This document shows positions 6,151 to 7,710 of a DNA stretch of 7,710 nucleotides, piece after piece. The notes under the pieces were generated by a model that ran no database searches, was not told the origin of the DNA, and worked only from the letters and a program-made list of their open reading frames with translations. Within the stretch, counting starts at the first letter, position 1. Each line of letters begins with the position of its first letter. The DNA lies in NCBI GenBank assembly GCA_022562375.1, contig JADFPK010000028.1, positions 1 to 7,710 on the forward strand. Direction: 5' to 3'. Position numbers and translations under genes: made by a program. This DNA is from Pseudomonadota bacterium (GTDB lineage Bacteria; Pseudomonadota; Alphaproteobacteria; SMXQ01).

Positions 6151-7710
6151 ATGTCATTCAGATACCGCGAGGGAGCCCGAACGGGCGCTCTCTTTTCACT
6201 CATCGCCGGACTGGGTATTGCTTTCGCGGCGCCGGCGCAGGCGGCGGTTTGTCCGACGGTTGCCGATTCCCAGGGGTTGAAAACGGCCTTCCCGCAGCAG
6301 ATCGATCTTGCTGATTTCAAGAAGCAGACGGGCAAGACGCTGAAATTTACCGGCAACCCGTTTTTTGCCGAGCGCGTCAAGAGCGGGAAATTGCCGCCGG
6401 TGGCGAAACGGCTGCCGGCCGAGCCGTTGGTGGTGCTGCCCTACGACGAATGCGGCAAGTACGGCGGAACCCTGCGCGGCCTGGCCCGCAAGTACGAGTC
6501 GGGAACCTCGGAGATCCTGGCTTGGCGTCAAGACAATATGGTCCGCCTTCTCGACGACGGCCAGACCGTCGTTCCCAACGTGGCCAAGTCCTGGGAATGG
6601 AACAAAACCTTCACCGAGATCACGTTCACCCTGCGCAAGGGCCACAAATGGTCCGACGGCGCCCCCTTCACCGCCGATGACGTGACCTTCTGGGCCAACG
6701 ACATCATCAACAACAAGGCCATCCATAAGGCGACGCCGGCGCCTTGGAACATCGGCATGAGGGCCGAAAAAATCAATGAGACGACGGTCAAGCTGATCTT
6801 CGATAAGCCCTTTCCGGCGCTGCTGAATTATAACGCCGGGATGGGTTCCTACTTCACGATCTTCGAAGCCAAGCATTTCCTGGCGCCGATGCACATCAAG
6901 TACAATCCCAACGCCGACAAAGAGGCCAAGGCGGAAGGGTTCGACAACTGGGTGCAGCGTTTCACCAAGTTCTGGAACAAGTGGAAGGACGCCACCACGG
7001 CCATTCCCGAGGGGGTCAGGATTCCGACCCTGGAAAGCCATGTCATGGTTGCGCCGCTGACCACGCAGCGCCGGAACTATGCGGCCAATCCTTACTTCTT
7101 CAAAGTCGATACCAGTGGCCAGCAACTGCCCTATATCGATAAGATCAACGAGCGGTTCCTCAACTCCGAGCTCTGGCCCCTGGAGATCATGAACGGCAAT
7201 GTCGACCAGAAGTCGCAGAACATGCCGTTGATCGACTACCCGATCCTCAAGGAAAACGAAGCCAAGGGCGGTTACACCCTGCAACTGCCGCCGGGGGCCT
7301 TCTCGCCGCCGCTGTTCTTCAACCAGACCCACAAGGACCCGGTACTCCGCAAGGTCTACGGCGATGTGCGATTCCGTCAGGCGATGTCATTGGCGATCAA
7401 CCGCGACGAGTTGAACGAGATCATGTTCCTGGGCCTCGGCACGCCCCGCCAGGCGGTGCCGATCGGCACCAAGTTCGTAACCAAGGAACAGGAAAATTAC
7501 CTGATCGAATACGACCCGAAGCGGGCCAACGCGCTGCTCGACGAGATGGGATTGAAGAAGGATTCCGACGGCATGCGGTTACGTTCCGACGGCAAACCGC
7601 TGACCATTCTTTGGGAATATACCACCCAGTATACCTATTCTCCCGAGTTGCCGACCCTGATCGCGGGCTGGTGGAAGGACGTCGGCGTCAACGTGATCAC
7701 CAAGGAGATC
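6151..7710 (+). CDS. ABC transporter substrate-binding protein, family 5 (peptide/opine/nickel type), 3' partial
   Basis: This is the periplasmic receptor of an ABC importer that hands oligopeptides or similar solutes to inner-membrane permeases. The 520 codons seen run off the window without a stop; related proteins are usually 600 residues or more. Residues 1-31 form a signal peptide (Arg at 4, 6 and 10, a hydrophobic core at about 13-26, then APAQA before AVCP), probably cut by signal peptidase I after Ala31. Cys34 does not sit in a good lipobox. A segment with KLPPVAKRLPAEPLVV (about 80-95), then YGGTL (104-108), LRKGHKWSDGAPFTADDV (161-178) and VRFRQAMSLAINRDEL (about 406-421), are family-5 landmarks. 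The start is set by AGGAGG nine bases upstream. Permease and ATPase genes are expected downstream. Divergence from the amidohydrolase/transferase operon suggests, but does not prove, a shared substrate. Confidence 0.93.
   Translation, partial: MSFRYREGARTGALFSLIAGLGIAFAAPAQAAVCPTVADSQGLKTAFPQQIDLADFKKQTGKTLKFTGNPFFAERVKSGKLPPVAKRLPAEPLVVLPYDECGKYGGTLRGLARKYESGTSEILAWRQDNMVRLLDDGQTVVPNVAKSWEWNKTFTEITFTLRKGHKWSDGAPFTADDVTFWANDIINNKAIHKATPAPWNIGMRAEKINETTVKLIFDKPFPALLNYNAGMGSYFTIFEAKHFLAPMHIKYNPNADKEAKAEGFDNWVQRFTKFWNKWKDATTAIPEGVRIPTLESHVMVAPLTTQRRNYAANPYFFKVDTSGQQLPYIDKINERFLNSELWPLEIMNGNVDQKSQNMPLIDYPILKENEAKGGYTLQLPPGAFSPPLFFNQTHKDPVLRKVYGDVRFRQAMSLAINRDELNEIMFLGLGTPRQAVPIGTKFVTKEQENYLIEYDPKRANALLDEMGLKKDSDGMRLRSDGKPLTILWEYTTQYTYSPELPTLIAGWWKDVGVNVITKEI

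Noticed and set aside
5835..6380. 181-codon minus-strand frame covering the leader and the start of the binding protein
   Set aside because: It overlaps a supported start and signal peptide and I recognise no family signature. Cysteine-rich and irregular composition suggests a shadow.
6196..7332. 378-codon minus-strand open frame opposite the binding-protein gene
   Set aside because: The plus strand here encodes a clear family-5 binding protein with signal peptide and ribosome-binding site; the antisense frame has no family signature.
1..7710. CRISPR arrays, tRNA or rRNA genes, toxin-antitoxin, retron or defence-system genes
   Set aside because: No regularly spaced repeats, RNA gene signatures or such protein families were seen on either strand.

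Overview
The window is GC-rich DNA with long antisense shadow frames and protein families typical of alphaproteobacteria. A Rhodospirillales-like or marine alphaproteobacterial source is the best guess from protein style alone; nothing in the window fixes the taxon. Four metabolic or transport loci and one insertion sequence are present.

Layout: (1) 3-1812, plus strand, is the 3' part of a large FAD-linked and 4Fe-4S/CCG-domain oxidoreductase of the D-lactate/D-2-hydroxyacid dehydrogenase type. It is broken by a one-base frameshift near 1014-1047, in the linker between the ferredoxin-like and cysteine-rich domains. (2) 1862-3451, minus strand, is a cytoplasmic gamma-glutamyltransferase-like Ntn hydrolase, convergent with the oxidoreductase. 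(3) 3515-4753, minus strand, is an M20-type Zn amidohydrolase (allantoate / N-carbamoyl-amino-acid / beta-ureidopropionate group), 63 bp upstream of the transferase and probably in the same operon. (4) 4786-5835 is a 1050-bp IS630-family element with recognisable terminal inverted repeats and a TA duplication in a CTAG target. Its transposase is split into two frames at an A8 run. (5) 5838-6150 is a non-coding leader with a possible sigma-54 promoter. (6) 6151 to the window end, plus strand, is a secreted family-5 (peptide/opine/nickel type) ABC transporter substrate-binding protein, cut off by the window.

Before the insertion, the binding protein and the amidohydrolase/transferase pair were divergently arranged around one intergenic region of about 343 bp. 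A plausible but unproven reading is a scavenging module: uptake of a peptide-like or amide-bearing compound, followed by cytoplasmic hydrolysis of ureido/amide and gamma-glutamyl bonds. The IS now sits 30 bp upstream of the amidohydrolase start codon. Its transposase reads in the same direction, so it separates the operon from its ancestral upstream region and may drive it by read-through.

I found no CRISPR array, tRNA, rRNA or convincing new defence or mobile system. The most checkable oddities are the two single-base frame breaks (one in an A8 tract, one in a G/C run), the promoter-displacing IS, and the sigma-54-like site ahead of the transporter gene.
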